A stretch of 64,000 nucleotides of DNA from Torreya grandis (lineage: Eukaryota > Streptophyta > Pinopsida > Cupressales > Taxaceae): assembly GCA_037957365.1 (NCBI GenBank), contig JARHVA010004089.1, forward strand, positions 1,320,001 through 1,384,000, given 5' to 3'. Below, in pieces: positions 1-11,516 of the stretch. How positions within the stretch are numbered: the stretch's first letter is position 1; each line of letters starts with the position of its first letter. The translations under genes and the position numbers were made by a program. The notes under the pieces are model-generated. The model was not told the origin of the DNA. It searched no databases and worked only from the letters and a program-made list of their open reading frames with translations.

Positions 1-1797
1 AATGTGTGTCATATGAGATGGCTCTTGAATCCCATGAATGTTCTTCAATTTGACAATGTGTCATGGATAATCTAATGTGTGATGGAAACTAGGCCACTCA
101 AAAAAGGTGGAGATTAGGATTGTATGAAAGTCACTCTAAAATGGGGCAATATGATTATGTCGAAGCCACTCAAAAATGATGCTAACCACCTGTAGATAGA
201 ATAAGGCATGCATTTATTGAAAATACCTAGGTAATGTACTGAACTCAAAAAGAAAAGAAGTCAAATGTTTCATGCACATTGCCTATAATCACTAGTGTTT
301 GAAACATGGATTATGATTTGGAAGTTATATCAATTACCTAATCTGAAATTAGAAGTGAGAGCCATCATACCATGCATGATGCCCCCTATATCTAGATTCT
401 CTGAGAAAAACTTTACTAAAACTACTGATTCTAAACTGAATTATTACTGACAAAATTGTAACTATACTTACTTTTATATCTATTTCTAGAAAATCTAGTT
501 TTTTTCTATTTGGATAAGAGCACTGAAATTAGACACCCTACTATTTGGTGTTGTAGTCTAATCTTAGTGCTCTTATCCTGTGCTAATTTTGAAGACTGTT
601 ATGTAATTATCACTGTCTTTTTGGTTTGAAGTTTGGATACTATTTTGGGTGTTCTAAAAGCTAATTTTTTGACCGGTAGGAGCTCTAAGCTTTGTGATAA
701 AACCCTTATTTATTGCCCCCTCTTATGATGGTAGGAATGAAGACCCTACAATGACTACCCTTAGAAGAAAGAGCCCTACAAGTGTGTTATGCTACAAAAT
801 ACATGATATAACAATGATAATTGACAAGATTTCTCAAGATATAGCATGGTTCGAATGGATATTTCTAGATCAATAGGGGTATGCTTAAATAGATATAACA
901 ATGTAATAACATGTGCAATATAATGAATTAGAACTGGAAGTTTGGTTATTTTTTAGTTTTCAAGGAGGATGGAGCATGATGTCCATCATGGCATCCAAGA
1001 AAGTAAGATAATGCAAGATGTGGATCATGACATTGCAATCAATTGAAAAACAATCAAGCAACAAACACACAAGGCTAGAAGCAAGGAACATACAAGAGTG
1101 GCCAAGGGGCCAAAAAAATAAGGGACATGGGCACATGTCACTCAAACTAGAAATTAAGCATACAAGGCATGTTCAAATTCCACATACACATACAATTCAA
1201 AACACGTAAGGTTAGTATGAGGGCCACAATCACATAGAAGAGTACAAGAAAAGGATATAGGTAAATGTCCTGAGGCACACATAGGACATAGAACAAAATA
1301 TAAAAAATGTAATCACATATAGCTACGCAAATCAAGAAAGGTAATCATGTAAATGCTAAAAATACAATCATATCTAACTAATCAAAGCAAGAAGTGAAAG
1401 TATGTAAAACATGGAGTACAAGACTAGGTATATGCTAATAAATACATAAGTGCTATATACTAGTGAGTGTTGATAAAGTAATATGTGTAAGCTAGTAAGT
1501 AATGTACATCAACATGATAACTAGAGTGTGTGGTGTAGGAACGACATAACCTAGATGGTGTAGTCATGTAGAAGATGCCCCTAGTGGGTAAATATATCTA
1601 TGTGTGTCTCGAATGTATGAAGTAGGATGCCCCCTCAATGGGTAGAGTGAAGCAATCAAGGATTTGGATGTCACTTCACACACTTAAAGAATATCAAGTG
1701 AAGTATGGTAATGTAGATAAATCAACAAATAATAGCATATAACAACAAATGTAAGTGTAGCATGGTAGTAGAGATGTAAAGCATGGATGATGCATAC
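1..1797. other. Non-coding AT-rich DNA
   Basis: I see no gene, RNA or complete mobile element here. Short open frames up to about 60 codons occur on both strands but have no recognisable motif and overlap each other, as expected by chance. Positions 512-562 hold one copy of a motif that recurs at 15058 and 15714. Confidence 0.6.
512..562 (+). repeat. Dispersed motif, copy 1
   Basis: A stretch beginning GGATAAGAGCAC and continuing with AGACACCCTA and a GGTGTTGTAGTC-like end resembles two further stretches in this window (15058-15105 and 15714-15765). The shared skeleton is a G-AGCA-C opening, an A-rich stretch, GACACC or GAACACC, then GG(G)TCTGAT-like sequence. It may be the edge of an unrecognised repeat family. 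Confidence 0.35.
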
Positions 1798-1932
1798 TAT
1801 TGAAATGTTTGTGTTTTTGCATTATTTGAATGTTTTTGGATTTTTGATATATTTGAATGTTTTTGGATTTTTGATTTATTTGAATGTTTATAGATTTTTG
1901 AATTATTTGAATGTTTTTGGTATTTTTGAAAT
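1798..1932. repeat. 27-bp tandem repeat, about five copies
   Basis: The word TTTGAATG occurs at 1825, 1852, 1879 and 1906, exactly 27 bp apart, each followed by T-rich sequence ending near GGATTTTTGAT. A degenerate copy precedes them at about 1799. Because 27 is a multiple of three, frames stay open on both strands and give a nine-residue repeat; this is a by-product of the period and not evidence of a protein. Confidence 0.85.
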
Positions 1933-3487
1933 ACGCTATGTACAATCAATTATAAGGAGACTATGCATAAGAAATTGAAAAGAAGTTACGTACAAGTAAG
2001 GTTGAGAAGAGATGATACTAACTAATGAGTCTAATGGGAGACTCCCTATCATGGTGTCTTGTATCAAGGAAAGGAATAATTTGTGATTATGAAGCACAAG
2101 GGAATTACTATGAATATGAATTTGAATATTCATATTCATTTTTGGTATCTTGGAAATCATAACATGTATTGTTCCACTCATCATTGTCATCTTGATTTTG
2201 AACTAATGGAATGCTAGTGTTAACTTTTGTTGTATCTGGATCTTTTCATTTTATAAATTATGTCTATGAATGATTTGCCTTAGGATGTTCAATAAATCCC
2301 AAACCTTGGTGACAAACATTATCAACTACTAGAATAGTAGTGATGCCTTGAGCATGCTTGCCCCACCCTTGACCTTGATAATCAAACTATTGTAAATAGT
2401 TTTTACCAAACCCATATTGATTTGAAAGTTGAGTCTCATATTGGAGATGTAAATTTGCATATTTTTTGTGTTTTACCTATGCTTGTGGTACTATTTATTT
2501 CTCCAATTTTAATTTTTGATCCTTTTATTGTTCTGAGTTATGCTTTGGTAACCACTTTTGTATTGTTTCTAAATTTGATCCTTTACGAATGTGTTCTTGT
2601 GTCACTATGGATTTCTTGATTGATTTGCCTTGTATAGGGTTTGCATTAACAATTATCTCTTGTATATGTTTTTTTAATGCCAAATATGAATGTGTGATGC
2701 CCATGCATTCTATGATATGCACAATAATATTTGGATCTTCTCACTAGATGTAGAGGAGGTCGTTTGATCAACTTAGATTTAATCATTTCCCTTAATATCT
2801 CACTTGGAATCTTATGTGATCTTTGAATGCTTTTTGAATCACTAGTTATAGATTTACATTGTTGTGATTTCTTATTTTGATATGTAACATTTCTTGCAAC
2901 CAATTGACTAGGTGAAGGTGCATATACATGATTGACACTAGAGTGCCTTTGAGGATTTTGAATTATAATCTAATTTACCAATGTTGTGATATTTTCATGT
3001 AATTTCTGATTCTATGTTTATAAATTTGAAATTAACTTGCTCATATTAGTGATTTGATCCCTTATAGGCTCACAAGTGCAAATCTTAGTTGCTTATGATT
3101 GAACATGTAAACACATATGTTGAAGAGGTCTTGAAGAATCTATATGCTAAATGTATGCATTAGGAACAATACTATAGGCTACCTCACCTTTTAGATGGGT
3201 GATAACATAGACCTGGATAGAGGGAAAGTAGTTATCACCCTCTTAGGGGAGAGGAAGAGAAGGAAATTCTTTCCTGTGCATAATATATGACATTGAAACT
3301 TGAGAGGTGGTTGTTAGATTATGTAATGGATCCTCTAGGTATGTAAGGATTTTATTCATAATTGAATTTCACATAATAGAGAGATAACATTCTAAAGAGT
3401 TATATGCATCTAGATAGAAACCATTTATATGAAATGACATGCATGTAATTAGAGTTATAAGTTGTATAACAATATGATTATAAAGAA
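1933..3487. other. Non-coding AT-rich DNA
   Basis: No gene is visible. The only distinct structure is the inverted repeat at 2110-2139. The small open frames on both strands show no conserved motif. Confidence 0.55.
2110..2139. repeat. Perfect 12-bp inverted repeat
   Basis: ATGAATATGAAT at 2110-2121 is the exact reverse complement of ATTCATATTCAT at 2128-2139, with a 6-nt spacer. It could form a hairpin or cruciform. It is AT-rich and may be only a simple-sequence effect. Confidence 0.75.
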
Positions 3488-3900
<413 letters not shown>

Positions 3901-4021
3901 ATGATAGGACCGAGCATGGACTCCTTATTGTTTGTAAGAAATGTTGTGAAATGAGTGAAATCCATTTTTTATTTTTATGTGAAATCTGATTTAGATGTAA
4001 GGTAATACCTCAAGTAGACAA

Positions 4022-4500
4022 AGGGACCTAGTATATGCAACTAGGGTTTGAGAGAAAATGTTTTTAAAAATTATTATGGGAATTTTGATGAATGAAATGT
4101 GCAATTTTGATTTAAATATGTAGAAAAAAATTAGAAAATATTGGAAAAGAATATCGTGACCTAGTATAGATAACTAGGGTTTTCAATGAAATTATTTTTA
4201 AAATTAATAAGGTAAATTTAAAAATTGAATGCAAATTTTTGATTTAAATTTGTAGAAAAAATAAAAAAAAATACTAGAAAAATTAGCAAGGAATTTTCCC
4301 TAGGGTTTCTAGGGTTTTTGTGTGAAAAGGGACCTAGTAATTCAACTAGGGTTTGGAATAAATGATTTTTAAAATTATTAAGGTAAATTTAAAAATTAAA
4401 TATGAATTTTTGATTTAAATATGTAGGTAAAAAATCAAAAAAATATTGAAAAAATTAGGAAGGAATTTATCATAGGGTTTTTAGGGTTTTTGTGCACAAA
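4022..4500. repeat. Three degenerate tandem units starting GGGACCTAGT
   Basis: Units start at about 4022, 4156 and 4329. Each opens with CCTAGT, a short spacer and ACTAGGGTTT (a 6-bp inverted repeat), then continues with AAATTATTAAGGTAAATTT and TTTTTGATTTAAATATGTAG-like sequence. Spacing is 134 and 173 bp. CTAGGGTTTCTAGGGTTTTTG follows units 2 and 3. Confidence 0.75.
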
Positions 4501-4581
4501 CGAAGTAAGTCGAGTTCACCAAATGATTTAACTATTTTGGAAATATTTAAGTCTTATTCCTAATTTAATTAAAGGTTTGAG

Positions 4582-5501
4582 TGTTCAGTGTGGAGCCCTT
4601 TGGGGCTATCACATGACCTTAGGAGTATGTTTTGGGGCCAAAAGAGCTCCACAAATGTGGGGAGTGCATTTTTCCCCACTCCACCTTTTATAGAACCTTA
4701 CTCCACATGTGAGTGGAATATTCCTAGTATATTTCTAATTTATATGTTTCCATATTTTATAGGGTTGGTTATTAGTTGTCTATTTTCCATGTTGACTTCC
4801 CTATTTTGTGGCAGTTAGTTATTTATTGGAAAATGTGTTGCCTTGTTACAAGGAGTTGGTTGTGATCACATAGTGTTGGTAAATGTGCCCTTGAAAGGTG
4901 GAGACCCATTCTTGGCATGTTATTTCATGGATAAGTTTTTGAATGAGCTTGTTTAGGTGGAGGAGGGTTGTCACATGTTGGATAATGCTTATCTTGGATA
5001 AGCATTGCACATTTATCCTCCTTTTGTGGATTTTCCTTCATTTGCTATATATATAGGGTGTGGTGTGGCATTTAGAGGTTGATGGTTTATTTACAGGGTG
5101 TGGCTTTGAGGATCAGAGTCAAAGTGTAGGTATTTTATCAAAGTGCAGGTGTTTATTTTAGGGTATGGTATAGCAGCTTGTGAGATAAAACATTGTGTAG
5201 GTGCAAGTGAAAGTATGGCTTTTTGTGCAATATTTCTACAAAAGATTTTTTCTATCTCTGTGAGAGTTCATTGTAATCTTGTTTTAGATTACTATTTTAT
5301 TTGATAACTTTTCTGGTGGATGTAGCCCACATTGGATGAACCATAGTAGATCTGTGTCATCTATATTATTTTTATTCTCTTATTTATGCTTTCATAATAA
5401 TGGTGAATTAGGGAATGTTTTCGTGATGCATGCTTTTGCATAATTTAGATCTGATTTATGATCATATTAAATCTAGTTTAAAAGTTTTTTAATTCCTAAC
5501 A
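4582..5501 (+). repeat. E1 5' LTR
   Basis: The 920-bp LTR starts TGTTCAGTGTGG and ends CTAACA, two bases before the PBS. It carries a TATA stretch at 5046-5055. It aligns along its full length to 13938-14844, with many substitutions and small indels, so the insertion is old. Confidence 0.93.
5046..5055 (+). promoter_or_regulatory. TATA box of E1 5' LTR
   Basis: TATATATATA lies in the expected place within the LTR, with transcription expected to start some 25-35 bp downstream. In the 3' LTR the matching stretch is degraded to CATATACATG. Confidence 0.6.
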
Positions 5502-5503
5502 AT

Positions 5504-5516
5504 TGGTATCAGAGTC
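5504..5516 (+). promoter_or_regulatory. E1 primer-binding site
   Basis: TGGTATCAGAGTC lies two bases after the LTR end. It matches the usual plant copia primer site complementary to the 3' end of initiator methionine tRNA, apart from the last bases. Confidence 0.9.
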
Positions 5517-5578
5517 ATTAGTTGTGTGTTTTGATGAAGTGGTGAATCACAGGAAGGCTATTAGTTTTAGTGGGAGAT

Positions 5579-6343
5579 ATGGGAGAAGAGATCAGATTTA
5601 AGGTTGAGAAGTTTGATAGTAAGCATTTTGGTTTGTGAAAAATGTAGATGGAAGATTACCTGTATCAGAAGGAGCTATATCTCTCCTTAGAGGGGAAAGT
5701 AGAACAACTTGTAAGTATGAGTGATGCAGATTGGTCATTACTTGATAGAAAGGCATTGCGAGCCATTTGGTTATGCCTTGCATCTTCTATTGCATTTAAT
5801 ATTTTTGATGAGAACACCACAAAGGATCTCATGGATAAACTTGGAAAGTTATTTGAGAAACCCTTAGCTTCTAACAAAATTTTTCTTATGAAAATATTGT
5901 TTAACATGAAAATGTTTGAGAATGGTTCAATTGCTAATCATCTTAATGATTTTAATATGGTTGTAAGTATGCTCACTTCATTTGGAATCACGTTTGATGA
6001 TGAAGTTAGAGCTTTGCTAATATTATGTTCTTTGCCTGATAGTTGGGATAGTTTGGTTATGGTTGTGAGTAATGCAGTCCCTACCAAGAGAAGATTGAAT
6101 TTTGAGGATGTTATAGGTGTGATCCTTAGCGAGGAGATGTGAAGGAAAATTATTGGTGAATCATCCTTAGGCAATGATTTATCTATTGATACTAGATGGA
6201 GGTAAAAGTATAAGAGCAAAGACAACTAAGGAACGTCAAAAGGTAGATCTAAGTCCAGATCTAGATCTAAGATGATATGCTAGCATTATGGGAAGAGTAG
6301 ACACTCAAAGAAGGATTGTTGGTCACTTTAGGATAAGAATGCC
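5579..6343 (+). pseudogene. E1 gag (capsid/nucleocapsid) remnant
   Basis: Gag packages element RNA in virus-like particles. The start at ATG 5579 opens MGEEIRFKVEKFD, the usual copia gag start, and is followed by stops at 5636 (TGA where the family has Trp) and 5645 (TAG where Gln is expected). From 5648 a 164-codon open stretch resembles the copia gag central domain. The zinc knuckle lies at 6278-6319: its first Cys, His and last Cys are present, but the second Cys is Tyr (TAT) and a TAG sits between them. Not functional. Confidence 0.9.
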
Positions 6344-7440
6344 AATAAAGAGGAAATGGATGAGGTAAATGTGACATCAAGTAAATCATGTCAGGATGCC
6401 TTAATTCTTTCTATGGATAGTTTTTTTGAGTTTTGGGTATTAGATTCAGGGGCTTCTTTTCATGCCACCCCACATAGGCATTATTTTACTAATTCTATTT
6501 AAGAGAATCTAAGACATGTTTATCTTGGTGATGATGAACCATGTGAGATAGTAAGGAAAGGTTGTGTTCAGGTTATAATGTAGAATGGGAACACATGGAA
6601 CTTTAAGGAGTGTTAGACACATGCCTATGGTGAGATATAATTTGGTTTCAATGAGGCAATTGGGTAGTGAGGGATGTTCAATAATGTTTAATGTAGATTC
6701 TTGGAAAGTTACCAAAGGTGCTCTTGTGATTTTGAGAGGTAAGAAAGTTGGTAATTTATATTTGACTAGTAGTGTTGATTCTATTGATTTAGTTGTTGCA
6801 GATGGGGATGCAACTATGTGGCACTATAGGCTTGATCATATGAACCATAAGGGTATGCAGATCTTAAAAGATAAGTTGTCTGGATTAAAAGATCTAGATC
6901 TAAAATTTTGTGAGAATTGTGTGTATGGTTAAGTTCCTAAAGGTTGGACCCACAAAGAAAGAACACAAGCTAAATCTGGTACACTCAAATGTATGGGGAT
7001 CAGCTTAGGTATCTTCTATTGGTGGATCTAATTATTATGTTATTTTTATTTATGATGCAACCATGAAAGTTTGGGTTTATCGCATTAAATTTTTTTTGAT
7101 GTATTTGACACTTTTAAGAAGTGGAAAACCTTGGTTGAGAATTGAACGGGTCTCAAATTGAAATGTCTCAAATCATATAATAGAGGTGAGTATTGTAGTA
7201 GTGATTTCTTTGATTATTGTTTAAAAAATGGAATCCATAGGCAAAGGATGGTTCCAAGAACTCCACAGTAGAATGGGGTATTTGAGAGGATGAACATAAT
7301 AATAATGGAATGTGCTAGGAGCATGAGGTTACATACAGGGTTGCCTTTATAGTTTTGGGTAGAATTAGTTAGCATGATAGTATATCTGATTAACAAAGGA
7401 CCTTCTATGCCTTTAGATGGAGGCATTCTTGAGCAAGCTT
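6344..7440 (+). pseudogene. E1 protease and integrase remnant
   Basis: The aspartic protease motif LDSGASFHAT is intact at 6440-6469. The integrase zinc-binding domain follows: WHYRLDH at about 6818 and FCENCVYG ending at 6930 supply the His-His-Cys-Cys ligands. Frame breaks occur between them (the frame changes near 6585), and a TAA stop follows at 6930. The integrase core (about 6990-7440) is recognisable only in pieces spread over several frames. Integrase would have inserted the cDNA into host DNA; this copy cannot. Confidence 0.88.
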
Positions 7441-8740
7441 AGTCTGGTAAGAATTTTGATTATTCTTTCCTTAGAGTCTTTGGATATGAGGCTTTTGCTC
7501 TCATTAAGAAAGAAAATAGGACCAAGTTAGAGGCTAAATCAAATAAATGCACATTTGTTGGTTATGGTGAGGATGACTTTGGTTTTCATTTATGGAGCAT
7601 TACAGATAAAAAAATATTTTGGTCTAGAGATGTAGTCTTTAATGAAAAAGTCATATATAAAGATCAGTTGTAGGAACAAGAATAGGAATAAAAGGAGTAC
7701 ACAGTTTTGGATGACATTGTGGATGGAAAAGTATCCAATGATTCAATTCAAGAACCTTCTACACAAGGACCCCAAACTCCTATGGTAAGAAGGTCTTCTA
7801 GGTTAAGAAGAACACCTAAACATTTTTCTCCTTCTTTGAATTATTTATTACTCACTGACAATGGAGAAACAAAGTGTTATGAGGAAGCAATGTAGGTAGA
7901 TGCCAAGTTGAAATGAGAGTAAGCCATGGATGAAGAACATAGATCTCTCATGGAAAACCAAATGTGGGATTTGGTAAGGCTACCCAAGAGCAAGAGTGCA
8001 TTGCCAAACAAGTGGATCTTCAGAAGAAAAAAAGAGGATGAAGGGAGAGAAAGGTAAAAGGCTAGGATGGTGGTCAAAGGGTTTGCACAAAAATTAGGGA
8101 TTGATTTTGATGAGATTTTCTCTCCTGTTGTAAAAATGACTTTTATTAGGACTATTCTTGGTTTAGTTGTAGTTGAGGATTTGCACTTAGAATAACTAGA
8201 TGCAAAAACTGCTTTTCTTCATGGTGATTTGGATGAGGAGTTATATATGAAGAAACCATTGGGATATGAGGTCAAAGGGAAGGAGAACTATGCGTATAGA
8301 CTAAATAAGAGCTTGTATGGCTTGAAACAAACTCCATAATAATGGTATAATAAATTTGATTGTTTTATGTTGGAACAAGAATATCAAAGGTGTCATTCTA
8401 ACCATTGCATGTACATCAAACATTTTGATGATGGTTCCTTTATTATATTATTCTTGTATGTTGATGACATGTTAGTTATAGGAAAGAACATACAACATAT
8501 TCATATGCTCAAGAAACAACTTAGTGACTCCTTTTCTATGAAGGATTTGGGTGCTTCAAAGCAAATCCTTGGTATGAGGATTTCTCATGACAGGAAGGAG
8601 AGGAAGCTGATCTTATCCCAATCAGAGTATGTGAAGAAAGTCTTAGAAAAGTTTAGTATGTTGGATGCTAAATATATTGGTACTCCTTTGGTTGGCCACA
8701 TTAGATTATCAAAGTATTAGTGTCCCAAGATGAAATATAA
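7441..8740 (+). pseudogene. E1 integrase C-terminus and reverse transcriptase remnant
   Basis: One frame runs through this region with scattered stops. It contains the integrase C-terminal part (about 7460-7680), a basic linker, then RT: ALPNKWIFRRKK (about 7999), VVKGFAQKLGIDFDEIFSPV (8070-8129), [12 protein letters not shown] (about 8198), SLYGLKQTP followed by two stops where Arg-Gln are normal (about 8330), and an intact YVDD catalytic motif at 8457-8468. The longest open part is 8367-8717. The catalytic Asp residues remain, but premature stops make an active enzyme impossible. Confidence 0.93.
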
Positions 8741-9148
8741 AAAGCTTAAGATGTCCAAGGTACCTTACTCATCGACAGTTGGTAGCTTGATGTATTCCAT
8801 GGTTTGTACTAGGACATATATTTTCCAAGCAGTGGGAGTTGTGAGTAGGTATATGAGTGATCTAGGTTGTGAGCATTGACAAGCATCGAAATGGATTCTT
8901 CAATATTTGAGAGGAACCATGGATTTTGCATTATGTTATGGTAGATCAAATACCACTTTGCATGGTTATGTAGACTCAGATATGGTAGGGGATATTAATA
9001 GTAGGAAAAGTATGATAGGATATATATTTATTGTTGGAGATACAATGGTTAGTTGGATTTACACGATATAGAAGGTTATGGCTTTGTCAACCATAAAGGT
9101 AGAGTATATTTATACCATAGAGGCTATCAAGGAGATGATTTAGTTACA
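8741..9148 (+). pseudogene. E1 RNase H, 5' part
   Basis: The frame continues from RT: YSSTVGSLMYSMVCTRT, then WILQYLRGTMDFAL and GYVDSDMVGDINSRKS are typical of copia RNase H. It is interrupted by stops and then by element A at 9149. The last host codons before the insertion read LH, and the next codons of the same frame lie at 13631 onward, past the array and one copy of the duplicated TTACA. Confidence 0.9.
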
Positions 9149-10013
9149 TGACACGACCTAGGTTCCCCAAAGCTCTAACACAACTTGTCAGAATTAAGAG
9201 CACACATGATTACCATTGTATAAGCAATTAAACATGTGGAATTACATAGAAGTACAAGTAACTATCAATGAGAAATAACACAAAATATGAGAGGCAACAC
9301 ACAATTGTATTCAACTCAGTTAAAAGGAAATTACAACAAAGAGATCACACTCTTTCTTCTTATCTCAATAGGTCACAACACATAGCTAACACAAGCTGTT
9401 GTTCACCTCATCGTACGTCTAGTACAATCGAGTACGAACCAGTACTCCAAGTAGATCTCACCATGATCTTGCTCCTTGATGTATTGCTGTCACCTTGGAT
9501 TTTGCTCCCCCGTCGATCTCCTTTTGACCCTCGTGTACACACACCCCTGTAGACCAACCTGATCTTACTTATCGCATGTAGATCTCCTCCATGATCTTGC
9601 AACACCCTACAGATCAAACCTGATCTTACATACATGAAGAACCCTACTTGATTCTACCATGGGAAGAACTCTCCAAGTTCTACACTTAACAATACAGCCC
9701 ATGAGTCTATTATATAGATCTCATGCATATAATGATTAGACTTGCGGCTCAAGACTCGAACTAGTCTTTAACATGCAAACAACCCGTTCACTTAACTGAC
9801 TATTCGTCAACAACAATTTTGGAATTGCATAGGTGACCGACATCGATCCCTATCTGACTGGAGGTGACCGACGTCAGCCGACTATTGCCGAGGTCGGTTT
9901 CCTTCTGCAGTGTCCACTGACTGACGTCGGTGATCCTGTCGACTCTGATGACTGCATACTCAACATCCTCCATGTTTACAACAAGGTGAAGCTTTTAGCT
10001 CCACACCTTAACA
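9149..10013 (-). repeat. Element A LTR1 (3' LTR in element orientation)
   Basis: It runs from TGACACGACC to CCTTAACA on the + strand. It is 40 bp shorter than the other three: a segment after CTTTCTTC (near 9359) is missing, with TCTTC-like sequence at both deletion edges. The minus-strand TATA box is at 9709-9716, and the GACGTC-type cluster is at about 9832-9945. Confidence 0.95.
9709..9716 (-). promoter_or_regulatory. TATA box of element A LTR1
   Basis: TATATAAT on the minus strand lies in a block (about 9695-9735 on +, CCCATGAGTCTATTATATAG and onward) that is almost identical in all A LTRs and both B LTRs. This conservation between otherwise diverged LTRs supports a core promoter. Confidence 0.6.
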
Positions 10014-10312
10014 ATCTCCCACTTAGAGATAAACAACTGCACATGTACCTATAGCAGTACTTTGTCTAATCTGCATCCTGACTTGTATTCCTCTTCAAGA
10101 TGAATCTTGAAGACTACCCACCACACTCCTTGTGGTGTTAATCATGTACCTGAATTTATTCATTCTCAACTTACCTTCTTCTGCCATTACTATACTCCCA
10201 CTCAAACAAAAACCCCTGTGAGTAACCTATAATCAAAAAACCACTAACCAGATCTAGGCCATCTGTTAGTCAAACTCGCTCTGAGAACCTCTAACCTCGC
10301 TTTGATACCATT
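10014..10312 (-). other. Element A internal region 1
   Basis: This 299-bp region holds the complement of the PPT (ATCTCCCACTT, 10014-10024) at one end and the complement of the PBS (GCTTTGATACCA, 10299-10310) at the other. The short minus-strand reading frame that remains in copy 2 is broken here by substitutions. Confidence 0.9.
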
Positions 10313-11217
10313 TGACAGGACCTAGGTTCCCCAAAGCTCTGACACAACTTGTCAGAATTAAGAGCACACATGATTACCATTGTATAAGCAATTAAACATG
10401 CAGAATTACACAGAAGTACAAGTAACTATCAATGAGAAATAGCATAGAATATGAGAGGTAACACACAATTGTATTCAACTCAGTTAGAAGGAAATTACAA
10501 CAAATAGATCACACTCTTTCTTCCACTTCGTGGGCTTACAATAATCTTCCCTCAAGAGTAATCTTCTCTCAATAGGTCACAACACACAGCTAACACAAGC
10601 TGTTGTTCACCTCATCGTACATCTAGTACAACTGAGTATAAACCGGTACTCCAAGTAGATATCACCATGATCTTGCTCCTTGATGTATTGCTGTCACCTT
10701 GGATCTTGCTCCCTCGCCAATCTCCTTTTGACCCTCACATACACACACCCCTGCAGACCAACCTGATCTTACTTATCACATGTAGATCTCTTCCATGATC
10801 TTGCAACACCCTGCAGATCAAACCTGATCTTACATACATGAAGAACCCTACTTGATTCTACCATGGGAAGAACTCTCCAAATTCTACACTTAACAATATA
10901 GCCCATGAGTCTATTATATAGATCTCATGCATACAATGATTAGACTTGCAGCTCAAGACTCAAACTAGTCTTTAACATGCAAACAACTTGTTCACTTAAC
11001 TGACTGTTTATTAATAACAGTTTTGGAATCGCATAGGCGACCGACATTGGTCCCTGTCTGACTGGAGGTGACCGACGTCAGCCGACTGTTGTTGAGGTCA
11101 GTTTCCTTCTGCACTATCCACTAACCGACGTCGGTGATCCTATCGATGCTGGCGACTGCATACTCAACATCCTCCTTGTTTGCAACAAGGTGAAGCTTTT
11201 AGCTCCACACCCTAACA
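10313..11217 (-). repeat. Element A LTR2 (inner)
   Basis: A 905-bp LTR, from TGACAGGACC to CCCTAACA on the + strand. It shares with LTR3, against LTR1 and LTR4, variants such as AATAGC, GGTAAC, CACAGC, CTGCAG, GCAGCTC and TCAAAC. The minus-strand GACGTC-type cluster is near 11036-11150. Confidence 0.95.
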
Positions 11218-11516
11218 ATCTCCCACTTAGAGATAAACAACTGCACCTATACCTATACCAGTACTTTGTCTAATCTGCATCCTGGCTTGTATTCCTCTCC
11301 AAGATGAATCTTTAAGAGTACCCACCACACTCCTTGTGGTGTTAATCTTGTGCCTGAATTTCTTTATTGTCAGCTTACCTTCTTCTGCCATTACTATACT
11401 CCCACTCAAACAGAAACCCCTATGAGTAACCTGTAATTAAAAAACCACTAACTAGATCTAGGCCATCTGTTAGTCAAACTCACTCTGAGAACCTCCAACC
11501 TCGCTCTAATACCATT
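11218..11516 (-). pseudogene. Element A internal region 2 with fused gag/RNase H mini-frame
   Basis: The minus-strand frame 11409-11227 encodes 60 residues starting MSGSIVMAEEGKL. That start matches the gag start of element B (MSGSIAMAKESKL). The second half (RSVVGTLKDSSWRGIQARMQ) matches the end of RNase H and the following sequence in B (VVVGLQY, then RGIQARKQIR). The middle of the polyprotein has therefore been removed, joining gag codon about 20 to the RNase H end. A PPT complement (11218-11228) and PBS complement (about 11503-11514) flank it. It is unlikely to make a useful protein. Confidence 0.85.

Noticed and set aside
1018..1209. Overlapping small open frames on both strands at 960-1335
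   Set aside because: No domain, low-complexity composition and mutual overlap; expected by chance in AT-rich DNA.
9268..10054. Open frames of 73-94 codons on both strands within element A LTR1
   Set aside because: They lie in LTR sequence, are not kept open in the other LTR copies and have no motif.
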